Below, piece by piece: positions 33,050 to 42,790 of a DNA stretch of 64,000 bases. The DNA comes from Geosiphon pyriformis (taxonomy: Eukaryota > Glomeromycota > Glomeromycetes > Archaeosporales > Geosiphonaceae). Each line of letters starts with the position of its first letter. Within the stretch, counting starts at the first letter, position 1. The translations under genes and the position numbers were made by a program. The notes beneath the pieces were generated by a model. The model was not told the DNA's origin. It made no database searches and saw nothing but the letters and a program-made list of their open reading frames with translations. The DNA lies in the NCBI GenBank assembly GCA_016748015.1, contig JAAOMT010000211.1:54248-118247 (forward strand). Direction: 5' to 3'.

Positions 33050-34012
33050 TATTACCAGAGGTTTTTGGTCTTTTTTCTTAAATGTTGTTAATGCTTGTTT
33101 TGCTGTGAATTCACGTTTCCAGGAAGTAGTTGAACTTCCAATAACTGAATTTATCTTCAAATTATCTCCTATAATTTGAACTGCTGGGCTTATAAGTGGA
33201 ATGACCAATTCCATGCCAGTTACTTTGTGTAGTTACATTGTAGTAAATATCAACTCTTTCCCAGGAATTGCTCATCTGGAAGCTCACTAAAAATGTGTAG
33301 TTACTTTGCTGTGAAAGTCAACTCTTCTACAGGAATCTTGTCTGTAGACTACCCTAATAATTTGTAATAAAAAAATAAAAGAAAAATAAAAGAAATAAGA
33401 TTTTATCAAGAGAAACGTTTTCTATCCAGATCTGGAGTCACTAACAGTTTATTGAAATTAATAGCTAATTAATTTCAAAATGTTAGTTGTGTTGAGAGAA
33501 TTTCAAGTGTAATAATTTAAGAATTTTGTTTTTCAAATATTTAATTTTTATTTGATTTTGTAAAAAGTGATTTGTTTCAATTAAGACATTTAAAATAAGA
33601 TACTATGGTAAGATACTATGAGAAGATACATTTTCTTGAAGAGAAAAGCTCTTCTTTTATACAACTTGTTGTAGTACTAGTCTTTGAACTTGCACTTTTC
33701 TTTTTGCTACAATTTGGGTAAACTAAAGATACATTTCGGCAAATTTACAAGTTATTTCACTGAACTATTGATTATTTCGGTGAATTTTCATTAATTTCGG
33801 CAAATTTTGATTATGTTAAATAGTTCAGGGTATTGTGTAATTTGATCATCTTAATTTCTAGAGTACAAATCGGATTATTGATTAAGTAATAATGTTTGAT
33901 AATTTGGCTAATTTAATAAGTAATAATCGAAATGATAATAATATGCTAATTAATAATAGGAATTATGAAGATAATTTTGTGCTAACTAATAGCTAAAATT
34001 CCACTGGTAACA
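33050..34012 (-). repeat. 5' LTR of gypsy copy D
   Basis: Minus strand: TGTTACCAGTGG ... CTGGTAATA. TATA box 33655-33661 (minus). U3 array about 33712-33812 with the best-preserved units (minus-strand TTTGCCGAAAT twice and TTCACCGAAAT). CTACAG...CTTGTAG-type hairpin near 33329-33350. Confidence 0.93.
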
Positions 34013-34016
34013 TCAC

Positions 34017-35300
34017 ACAGGAGATGTTCTACCAAAAAGACAACAAGCTTATCAAGTGCCACCTACCAGTCACCAATTCATCAGAGAAGAGATCCAAAGA
34101 ATGCTTAATAACAGATTGATTCAACCATTAAAAAGTTCTTGGGCCTTATCAATAGTTTTAGTTAAAAAGAAAAATAGAAAAATCAGATTCTGTGTTAATT
34201 ATAGACAACTGAATAGTGTTACAATTGAAGATGCCTACTCTCTTCCAAGAATTGATAACATGCTAGATGCTCTAGGAAAAGCCAAGTTCTTCTCAACTTT
34301 AGACTTGGAAAGTGGATACTGGCAAGTCGAAATGGACCCAAAAGATAAACCCAAAACAGCATTTACCACCCAAAAAAGAAACTATGAGTTCAATATTATG
34401 TCTTTTGAACTCTGCAATGCACTAGCAACATTTCAACAATTCATGGATGTTGTATATAAAGAACTCTTATGGCAATCAATGGTTGTCTATCTTGCTGACA
34501 CTAATATATACTCACCAAGCTTTAAAGCCTACCTTATCTACCTGCAAGAAGTTTTTCAATGATTATAGAAAGCAGGATTAAAGTTAAACATTGAAAAATG
34601 TCACTTTGGAAAAACAAGCCTAATTTTTTTTGGACACATTGTTAACAAAGATGGAGTTAAACCAAACCCTAGAACAATCAGTGCTGTCAAAAACTTTCTA
34701 ACTCCCAAAAATACCACAGAATTATAAGAATTTGTAGGATTAGCCTTCTACTATCGAAAATTCATAAAAAGATTCTCAGAAATTGCCAAACCATTCAACT
34801 ATCTTACCAACAAAAACGTACCATATCAATGGACTGAAGAACAACAAAAAGCTTTTGAAACCCTCAAAACAAAATTAACAACAGCCCCAATTTTTGTTTA
34901 CTCAGACTTCAACAAACAGTTTCAACTAGCTACTGATGCTTCACACATAGCTTTTGGTGCCATTTTATCACAATTTGATAAAAATAGCCAAAAACAAGTC
35001 ATTGGTTATGCCAGCAGAACACTCAAGCCAACAGAACTCAAATATGACTCAACTGAATTAGAAGCTGCCACAATTATTTGGGTTCTCAAACACTTTCAAC
35101 AATACCTGAAAAATGGAAAAAAATTTAACATCATAACTGACAATATTGGCTTAAAATGGCTCAACAAAAAAAAAACTAAACAAAGTACCAAACAGTTTCA
35201 ATGGAATGATTTCTTAGCAAATTACAAATATATTGTACACCATAAACCAGGAAAACTACACACCAATGTTAATAGCCTTTCAAAAATGAGACAAGATTAA
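34017..35300 (+). pseudogene. RT and RNase H of copy C, right of D
   Basis: RT resumes with PKRQQAYQVPP, then open from 34056: IREEIQRMLNNRLIQPL, KKKNRKIRFCVNYRQLN, LDLESGYWQVEM. The catalytic box is YLAD (34488-34499), one Asp lost. The frame stops at TGA 34560 (FQ.L, a family Trp/Arg site), then LKLNIEKCHFGKTSL, FGHIVNKDGVKPNPRT and RNase H with TDASHIAFGAIL (catalytic Asp kept), ELEAATIIWVLKHF and TDNIGLKWL. The full-length tail NYKYIVHHKPGKLHT shows what A and D lost. It ends at TAA 35298-35300. Confidence 0.9.
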
Positions 35301-35358
35301 CATCAACAACAAAACTCACCACAATTTACCAATCTATCAACACAATAACCAAACAACA

Positions 35359-36744
35359 ATAAATCCTAGAAATTACAACAATATTAAAAACTATTTGGAG
35401 ACTTTTACCATACTAGAAAATTGGTTTCCAAGTAAAAAACATTGATTACAACATCAATCCAAACAATATTTTATACATCACAACAAAATCTATTACAAAA
35501 ATTGCAGAAATCCAAACCAATCACTCAGATTAGTACAAGAGAATGAAAAAGAAACAATCTTATTCAACATGTACACAGATCTTTTTTCAGCACACTAAGA
35601 AAAAGATGAAACAATACAAAGAACTTTTGAACATTACTTTTGGCCTCAAATGCAAAAAAACATTCAACAATATGTAAAATTTTGTGATAGTTGTCAAAGA
35701 AAAGAAAGAACTTGTCCCACAAAACCTTTAAATCTAATCAAAGTTGGACAATCTTTTGACAGAATTGGAATTGATTTAATCAGATCATTATCTATCACAA
35801 CTAAAGAAAATTATTATATTGCAATTGCAGTAGATTATCTTACCAAATGGCTTGAAGCTAGAGCCATCCAAAGAGCAGATGCAAAATCAATAGCAAATTT
35901 CATCTATGAAGACATTATTTGTAGACATGGATGTCCAATTGAACTTTTATCTGATTAAGAAACACATTTTGTGAACAACTTGATACAAGAAATTTGTGAA
36001 CAATTCAATATCAAAAGACCTCTATCATCACCTTATCACCCTCAAATAAATGGACTTGTAGAATGTTTCAACAGAACATTGTGTGAATCTCTAGCCAAAG
36101 TCTCAACAGACTTTAAGCAAGAATGGGATATTTTTATTCCATCAGTGTTACTAGCATACAGAATACTAAAACAAGATACTATAAAACACACACCATTTGA
36201 TTTAACTTATAAAAAAACAGCAATATTACCAATTAATTTTACAGTAGAAACATACCCTGCACAACCAATTAATGAAAAAAACTTTCAAAAAACACTCCAA
36301 AAAAGAGCCTACACTCTTCTTAGTATACTGGAAGGAAAAAGAAAGATAGCAGCAACTTATATTGAACATTCCCAAGCTCAACAAAAAGAAAAACATAACA
36401 ACAAATTACCACCTATAACCAACGAATTTAAAGTTGGAAATAAAGTTCTCTTACACAGAACTAAGACTAAAAAACAATAAAGTGAGAAATTTGAAAACAA
36501 ATGAGATGGACCATTTTATATTCACAAAATTCTAGACAATGGATCATACAAGTTAAGACTTGATGACAAAGTACTAGCAAAAGTTGCACATAAAGATAGA
36601 TTGAAACACTATTATTCCAAAAACAATCCTAAACTATTAATTCCACAAATTGGTACACATTCTCCTTTAGTTAAACCTGAAGATATTCTCCAAAATTTAG
36701 AACCAATAATTATAATAGAACAACAACCAAACTTAAACACTTAA
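35359..36744 (+). pseudogene. Integrase ORF of gypsy copy C
   Basis: Again 1386 nt, in the +1 frame relative to RT-RNase H and starting 58 nt after its stop. The start codon is ATA (ATG in A, B and D). Open stretches 35650-35958 and 35971-36480 carry CDSCQRKE, the first core Asp (GIDLI), LLSD followed by TAA (35956-35958) and GLVECFNRTLCESLAKVS with the catalytic Glu. A TAA at 36478-36480 replaces the Trp codon near KKQ. The terminal stop TAA is 36742-36744 after PNLNT. Confidence 0.9.
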
Positions 36745-36917
36745 TTCAACATAATTTTACAATAATCTTTTTTTTTAATAACTCACAAAACATAAATTAA
36801 AAACAGTAAATAATTACAAAGAAACATTTAAACCCAAAAACAAATAAAAAAACCCTATACTCAAAAAATATATTTCTTTATTCTTTTCAAACTTTGTTAT
36901 TAATTAGTCATTTTATC

Positions 36918-37625
36918 ATGATTATTTCCCGAAATATTCAACAAATATCCCAAAAATTAATGTTAGCTTTGAAAACACTTCTTGACTTATCCATAATGAT
37001 TAATGGAAGTCAAATTAATTACATTCAGAAAGAAACCACAACCCTAATAGTAAATAATTCTCAAAACTATTACCCTTATAAAAAAAAAACAAGAAGTCAT
37101 TTTGGAAATAGGTTACCAGAACTTTTGAAGCAAACATTAAAAGAAAACTTTTTAATGGCTTTTATTGATATTTTACCAAATGCCACAATGCAACAAAAAC
37201 TTCTACTATTCTTCAATAAACAAAACAATGAACATACCCTTATATATAGATATTTTCATATTAGAAAAACACTTTATGAATGAAAACTGGAGCTTGAAGC
37301 AACCAACATCACCCTTGAGGCTATACAAAAACAAATTCACAATAAATTTAAGACAACAGCTGGATCAACAAACACTCGCTACAAACTTAGAGCAGTATTT
37401 AGATTCTATGATTTATTCAACACTTGTGAAAACGTTCTACAAAATCCAATACTCCATCCAATAAAGATTCAATAGATTGAAAAGCTCACAGAACTGAAAT
37501 TTCAACAATTTTCAGACCAGATTACTTCAATTATTTTGGACCACTATCTTGATATCACAAATAGTGCTTAAACTTTGACGGAGCTCAGTCTTGAAGAGGA
37601 GATTATGTTATTAGTAGAATTTTAG
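36918..37625 (+). pseudogene. ORF3 of gypsy copy C, unknown function
   Basis: ATG 36918 (MIISRNIQQISQKL) to TAG 37623-37625 within the LTR: 708 nt, identical in length to copy D. TGA 37281-37283 after KTLYE is shared with D. Conserved pieces downstream include AGSTNTRYKLRAVFRFYDLF and LSLEEEIMLLVEF. The polypurine tract GAAGAGGAGA (37593-37602) encodes LEEE. No membrane or signal segments. Confidence 0.75.
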
Positions 37626-38586
37626 CTATTAATTAGCATGAAATTACTCTTATAATTCTTATTATTAATTAGCATATATTATTATCATTTTGATTATCAC
37701 TTATTATTTAATCAAATTATCAAATATTATTACTTAATCAATAATTCAATTTGTACTCTAGAAATTAAGATAATTAAATTATACAATACTCTAAACCATT
37801 TAACATAGTCAAAATTTGCCGAAATTAATAAAAATTGGCCAAAATAATCAAATAGTTTAGTAAAATAACTTGTAGTTTGTTGAAATGTATCTTTAGTTCA
37901 TCCAAATTGTAGCAAAAAGAAAAGTGCAAGTTCAAAGACTAGTACTATAACAAGTTGTATAAAAAAAAAGCTTCTCTCTTCAAAAAAATGTATTTTTTCA
38001 TAGTATTTTATCATAATACTTTACTTTAGATATCTTAATTGGAACAAATTACCTTTTAGACATTCAAATAAAAATTAAATATTTGAAAACCAAATCCTTT
38101 GATTATTGCACTTGAAATTTTTTCAACACAACTAACATTTCGAAATTGATTAGCTACTAATTTCAGTAATCTGTTAGTGACTTTAGGCCTAGATAAAAAA
38201 TGTTTTCTTTGATAAAAATCTTATTTTTTTTATATTTTTTTTATTTTTTTTTATTTTTTTTATTTTTTTTATTATAATTATTAGGGTAGTCTACAGACGA
38301 GATTCCTGTAGAAGAGTTGACTTTCACAGCAAAGTAACTACACATTTTAGTGAGCTTCCAGATGAGCAATTCTTGGAAAAAAGTTGACGTTTACTACAAT
38401 ATAACTACATAAAGTAACTGGCAAAGAATTGGTTATTCCACTTATAAGTCCAATAGTTCAAATTATAGGAGATAATTTGAATATAAATTCAGTTACTGGA
38501 GGTCCAACTACTTCCTAAAAACGTAAATTCACAGCAAATCAGCATTAACAACATTCAAAAAAAGAGACCAAAAACTTTTGGTAACA
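37606..38586 (+). repeat. 3' LTR of gypsy copy C
   Basis: TGTTATTAGTAG ... TTTTGGTAACA, 981 bp like its partner, followed by the target duplication ATAA (38587-38590). U3 array about 37810-37910, TATAAAA 37958-37964, poly-T tract near 38225-38275, CTACAGACG...CTGTAG hairpin near 38290-38311. Confidence 0.93.
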
Positions 38587-38891
38587 ATAAATATATGATA
38601 AGTATAATACAAAGTAAAATTGATTGCTAACTAACTGTCTTTTCAACTTCTACAACTACTTGCTTTTATATATTTTTTTGGTTTTACAGGATTGCTTTTA
38701 ATTGCTTCACTATTGCTAGCTATTGCTCATTATTACTAGCTATTGCTTGTTATTGTTAGCTATTGCTCATTATTGTTAGCTATTGTTCGTGTTTGTCCTA
38801 TGTTATCTCAAGTTGTACTGCATTTTTCTTGTCACATTTTTTTGTCACATTTTTCTTATAGCTTTTTGGTTTTTTTACTCAAGTAACAATA
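38587..38891 (+). repeat. Repeat R4, piece 3 of 3, with minisatellite
   Basis: After the ATAA duplication the R4 sequence goes on: CTGTCTTTTCAACTTCTAC aligns with the equivalent block in R2. Positions 38691-38790 are a tandem array of about six units related to ATTGCTAGCTATTGCTC. A T-rich end follows, to ...AAGTAACAATA at 38891. TGTTA (38892-38896) then repeats the 5 bp before R4 at 8371-8375. The three pieces add up to about 0.88 kb, the size of R1 and R3. Confidence 0.65.
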
Positions 38892-39023
38892 TGTTAATAA
38901 ACAATATTCTTCTGTTTAGTAAAAATATTAACATTTTTAATATTATATGTAGCAATTTTCCAAATTAAATTAGTTATTATTAGAGAAAAATGCTCAAATT
39001 CAAACTTTTATTATCTACTTTAG
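38892..39023 (-). pseudogene. LINE relic 1, endonuclease N terminus (fossil)
   Basis: Minus-strand reading IWKIATYNIKNVN...KQKNIVY then a stop. This is the start of the EEP endonuclease (the W-K-I-A-T-x-N motif with the catalytic Asn). It is the part missing at 8378, so the two ends belong to one LINE. Joining them across the insertion with one copy of TGTTA restores a continuous alignment apart from a 1-nt frameshift. Confidence 0.65.
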
Positions 39024-39924
39024 TGTTACAGATGATTATTTGGGGTCTTAAATCAAATAACAAACTTGTAACTTGGTGATAAAGTGCTGGATTATGTTGG
39101 TAATATTGGTATGGTATTAGTATTTAAAGAATTTGGTGGTTGAGTTCTTTGTATAATAGACAGAGATTCCAATATAGTTTTTTTTTAATGGTGTTTTCAG
39201 TGTCAACCCATAGGTTACAATAATTGTTGTCCATCACTTTCCGGAATCACAATTCTGTTAATTCTTTTTTCAGCATAGTGGCTAGCAATCTCTTGATAAG
39301 CTATCCTCAAATTTGAGTGTCTACTCTTATTCTTGGGTCTTTTATCAGTGCTATATCCTGATGTCAATAACTCTGTGCTTTAATCTTTTAACAATTAGTA
39401 AACAAAAAAAATAACAAAAAATAATAAAGAAAAGGGAGACAAAGAAATAAAAAAATAAGCCAAGACAATAAAGATTAGTATCCTATCAATAGTCATAATC
39501 AAGAGCTATTGTTTTATGTTGTTAAGTATTAATTACTATCAACATAAAGTGTTAATAGTGGAGAATAGATTAAGATGAAAAATAATTATTTTATTGATAT
39601 TTGTGAATGGAAGAGTTGCTTAGATCAAATTTAAACTGAGAGGTCTGTCTTTTTTTTTCTAATGCTACTATTATATATACATAATTGAGATTTTTCAATT
39701 CCTCAATTTTTTATACCAGAAATTCTGGAATTTCTGGAATCCTGTAATTCCATTTGAGAGGAATCTTGGAATTCTGAAATCCTGTAAATTTTTATGTGAG
39801 AATTCTGAAATTTCTAGAATCTTGCAATTCTTCTGAAAGAAATCCTGAAATTTTATATTTACTATGGCTACTCTTGATTGGCTAATTTATATGCTAATAT
39901 ATTTTCTATATTTTATGAGTAACA
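39024..39924 (+). repeat. Repeat R3 (about 0.9 kb)
   Basis: Starts TGTTACAGATGATTATTTGG like R1 and R2 and ends near ...GAGTAACA. It shares GTTGAGTTCTTTGTATAATAG, CATAGTGGCTAGC, the A-rich tract, the 25-nt hairpin (39487-39511, arms CAATAG/CTATTG) and a CCAAT-like GATTGGCTAA near the end. Its minisatellite (39716-39855) uses a different unit, around GAATTCTGGAATCCTG. Boundaries are approximate. Confidence 0.7.
39716..39855 (+). repeat. Minisatellite of R3
   Basis: About seven imperfect units of GAATTYYTGGAATCCTG type, rich in GGAAT/ATTCC inverted pairs. It sits at the same place as the ATTG...CAAT array of R2 and the ATTGCTAGCT array of R4, but the unit sequence is unrelated. Confidence 0.6.
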
Positions 39925-40315
39925 TTGGTTAACAAATTCATAATTATAATTAACAAATTGTTTATTTTATTTTTAAATTTTTTGACAGTTGGTAAATCTA
40001 AAAATTTTATTCTCATTACAGTTTTATTACTAATGGCTGTACTTAAATTTTTACTTATTATTATATTCACTTCTTAATTCTATAATGAAAAAGTTATTAA
40101 CAGCTAACATTCAGAGTTAGACTAAGAAATTATTGGCCCAAATGTATTCAACCTCTTAGTTAGTTTGTTAATTTATTTTATGAGATTAATAAAACTATAC
40201 TTAAAAATAACAAACCTATTATTTTCTTTCAAAGAAACCAACAGAAAAGATTTAACATTTAAAGATGAACCAAAACCAAAAGAAACCAAAAGCATTACAT
40301 AAGAAATAGAACTAT
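39925..40315 (-). pseudogene. LINE relic 1, ORF1 C-terminal piece (fossil, tentative)
   Basis: Stretch between R3 and R2. The minus-strand frame 40173-40355 reads GFGSSLNVKSFLLVSLKENN, which looks like the coiled linker before the endonuclease in this LINE family. Placement between the ORF1 piece (41.3-42.8 kb) and the endonuclease start (38.9 kb) fits. Otherwise the sequence is too decayed to read. Confidence 0.4.
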
Positions 40316-40736
40316 TATTACAAATAATTATTTGGAATATTAGAACAAATAACAAACCTATAACTTAATGTTCAATAGTTTGTTGATATTAGTAATTTTT
40401 GAAAGTTTTAAAGTCTAAAGATTTTGGTTGAATTTTTGGTATAATAAACAAAAATTTACTTGATGTTTTAGTACTTGTTCTGGAAGTTTTTTCCATAAAT
40501 TTTTTTCTTAGCATAGTGGCCAGTTTTTTCTGACAGTCTTTGTCCTTCTGGTAAACTATTCTTAATTTTATGAGTTTCTTACTCTTGTTTCACAGGTCTT
40601 TTACCAGACTATTCTTAATGTTAATAATTCAGTACTTAATTTTTTTAATTAATCAGTAAACAACAAAGAAACAAAACAAAAGAAAATAAAAAAAATACAA
40701 AAAAAAATAAAAGAAAATAAGAAATTAATATTTTGT

Positions 40737-40761
40737 CAATAGTTATAATTAAGAACTATTG
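40737..40761 (+). other. Conserved hairpin of repeat R2
   Basis: Perfect 8-bp arms CAATAGTT and AACTATTG around the 9-nt loop ATAATTAAG, followed by GGCCCAG. Confidence 0.55.
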
Positions 40762-41044
40762 GCCCAGTATAGTTAAGTGTTGAATTTTATCAACATGAAA
40801 TGTTAATAAAGTGGAAATAATTGAATATTTTTTAATCTAATAATAATAATATGAATTCAGATAATAATTGATATTTTATTAATATATAATTTAATTCTGT
40901 TTTAAGTTGTAAAAACTACTTTTTAAAAAAAAAGATATTGGATAATTAATAGATTCTAACTAATTGTTGGTATCAATTCTGTCTTTTCTGCTTCTAATAC
41001 TCTCATTATATATATCTAATTCTTGTTATATAAGATCTTATATT

Positions 41045-41210
41045 TTTTAAGCAATATGCTCTATTTTCTCTAATAATGCTCTCATTGTTAAGCAATATGT
41101 CATGATTTTTTAATAATGTGCATATTGTTAAGCAGTATGTATAATTCATTAACAATGTACACATTGCTAAGCAATGTGTTATAATTCACTAATACTATCT
41201 ACATTGCTGT
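41045..41210 (+). repeat. Minisatellite of R2 with hairpin units
   Basis: Four to five units of about 35-40 bp. Each contains a small inverted repeat: CATATTG/CAGTATG at 41121-41139, and ACACATTG/CAATGTGT at 41159-41179. Unit sequence changes on one arm are matched on the other. R1 has the same array at about 5880-5980. Confidence 0.6.
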
Positions 41211-41319
41211 ATAATTTCTGATATTGTGCTCACTTATTAAGTACTATTTTCTTATTGGTTTATTTTTCTTATCTGTTTTTTTACTTTTTTTTTCTGTACT
41301 TTTTCTGCATGTAATATTA

Positions 41320-42790
41320 TTAACAATTTGTGCTCAAGTCTTTCTACTAAAAAAAATTAGATAAGCAATTAATGCCTATTTTTTTTTATATATATTTACC
41401 AAATAAATTTAATCCTAAAAATTAACTATCTATTTATTACAACTACCTAAATTTTTACTTACTGAACACACTTCAAAAACATAACAAAATTGTTTACACT
41501 AAGCTTAACAGACCAAAAAAAAACCAGCTCAACACAAATTTATATTCTTAAAAACAAAAATAAAACCAACAGCAGTTTTTTTAATGTCTTATTAATAAAA
41601 TAAACTATAACACATCTATTACTTACATATGAACTTAGATTGTAACCAATTAAGCAAGTCTTTTTATTATAGAATTTCAACAAACCAGAAAAATTATAAA
41701 CAATAATATTAATTGGCAAGGTATATAATAAAACCCAATAACAATCTTTAATTATCTATATATATTTGTTATTAATAACTAATATTATATGCATTAAATT
41801 TTTACCTATGAACATTAATTATTTAGATGCCATCAAACCAGCAATTTCAAATAATTCAAACTCAATTAGAGTTTTTTGTTAAAGACCAATAAACTATATC
41901 TTAATTAATATAATTTTACCAAGCTTAAAAAAACTGATTTTATAATCAATTTAAAAAGATCTGCTGAAATTTTTTTGATAATTACTTCTTGATTTGTATG
42001 GTTGTTTATTATTCTAATATTATTATTAACCAAAATTTTTTTATAAATTGATATTTTTTAGTCTTTTTTAAATTTAATTTAGATATAAAGAATAATTTAA
42101 TAATTTCTAAGAATTTTAAAAAAGTAAATGCCTCTTTAAAATCATTTATATGATAAAAATTTTTTTCACAGTTACCAATTTATTATCAAAAGTTTTTTCA
42201 AGCATAGCAAAAAGCTCAATATTTAATGTAAAAAAATTTACAATATCAAAATTTTGTTTTTTCATAATATATGACTCAACTAATAATAACTGCTTAAAGC
42301 TAATAAATTTAGAAAAAAAAAACATTAGAATATTATTATTATCATTCAAATTATTAAACAAAAATGCTTTTAGTAAATATTCTAATATATATGTTTAAGT
42401 ATAAATTTTCCTTAGTGTAGTTTTATTTATGTTTTTATTGCTTATAAAAGTATCTGAATTTGTGTAATTAGTTTTTTTTGTAATTGTGTTTTTTATATTT
42501 TTTACATCTGAAAAACTATTAATACTACTTTTCATACTACCAATTTTGATCTCCTAAAATACCACAAGTTTATAGCAGAGCTTATAATATTTATTAAATC
42601 TAAAGAACTAATAGATAAATCAATTATGCTAATATTGGCTTCAAGTTTTTTTGGCTTTTTATAAGATATACTGTGAAAATAAACACTTTTTAAATATTTT
42701 TTTAATATTTAAGCAGGTTTTCAAACCAGTTGAACCAAAACCAAAACCACTAGCAGATAAGTTTATTAATTTTATTATAACAAAAAAAGT
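41320..42790 (-). pseudogene. LINE relic 1, ORF1 (fossil gag-like protein)
   Basis: Minus-strand fragments of the LINE ORF1: near 42735-42775 SASGFGFGSTGL (Gly/Ser-rich start), at 42146-42240 LNIELFAMLEKTFDNKLVTVKKIF, near 41960-42000 EVIIKKISADL (RRM-like region) and near 41480-41510 a decayed zinc knuckle (CKQF...VC). The family alignment is by eye and from general knowledge of such ORF1 proteins. The plus-strand reading at 42150-42398 is the antisense. This should be the 5' end of relic 1. Confidence 0.6.

Larger units (their letters stand above)
24171..34012 (-). mobile_element. Ty3/gypsy copy D, nested in copy C (9.84 kb)
   Basis: Full-length element in reverse orientation. 3' LTR 24171-25131, 5' LTR 33050-34012. 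Flanks are CCAC (24167-24170) and TCAC (34013-34016), one C-to-T change apart. LTR ends form a 9-bp inverted repeat, TGTTACCAG/CTGGTAACA. Its LTR pair has visibly fewer differences than those of B or C, in line with D being the youngest insertion, since it lies inside C. Gag-Pol is broken by frameshifts (between 32177 and 31904, and between 29337 and 28515) and stops. RT YLDD, the integrase DDE residues and the CCHC knuckle are intact. Confidence 0.95.
18822..38586 (+). mobile_element. Ty3/gypsy copy C, split by copy D
   Basis: 5' LTR 18822-19802 and 3' LTR 37606-38586 (981 bp each) flanked by ATAA (18818-18821 and 38587-38590). Removing copy D and one 4-bp duplication leaves 9919 bp, matching copy B in size. 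Gene order is as in B. Element C is cut between its dUTPase linker and the RT palm: ...TCAGATCCAC at 24170 joins ACAGGAGATG at 34017, and the joined sequence aligns directly with copy B (13740-13780). C is disabled by many stops and has YLAD in place of YLDD. Confidence 0.95.
40316..41310 (+). repeat. Repeat R2 (about 1.0 kb)
   Basis: Starts TATTACAAATAATTATTTGG. It is the closest relative of R1, in opposite orientation. Shared order: CATAGTGGCCAG, CTTTTACCAGACTATTC, A-rich tract, 25-nt hairpin (40737-40761), CTTTTCTGCTTCTAATACTC, minisatellite and CTTATTGGTTTATTTTT. No coding capacity. A solo LTR of another retroelement family is a possible identity. Confidence 0.7.

Noticed and set aside
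32985-33214. Small open readings inside LTRs (also 3213-3416, 24090-24329, 33026-33214)
   Set aside because: They cross the LTR/PBS or LTR/insertion junctions or repeat in every LTR through DNA identity, and have no start context or domain.
36894-37625. ORF3 as an envelope gene
   Set aside because: It lies in the env position but has no signal peptide, hydrophobic transmembrane segment, cleavage site or Cys pattern. A start at TTG 36894 was set aside in favour of the ATG at 36918, shared with B and D.
39070-39928. TTGG target duplication for a shorter R3 starting at TGATAAAG
   Set aside because: R1 and R2 share the 50 bp before that point, so the unit should start at 39024. The 4-bp match is probably chance.
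41045-41210. CRISPR-like array
   Set aside because: Repeats are imperfect, short and directly adjacent without unique spacers of constant length, in a eukaryotic transposon context with no cas genes.
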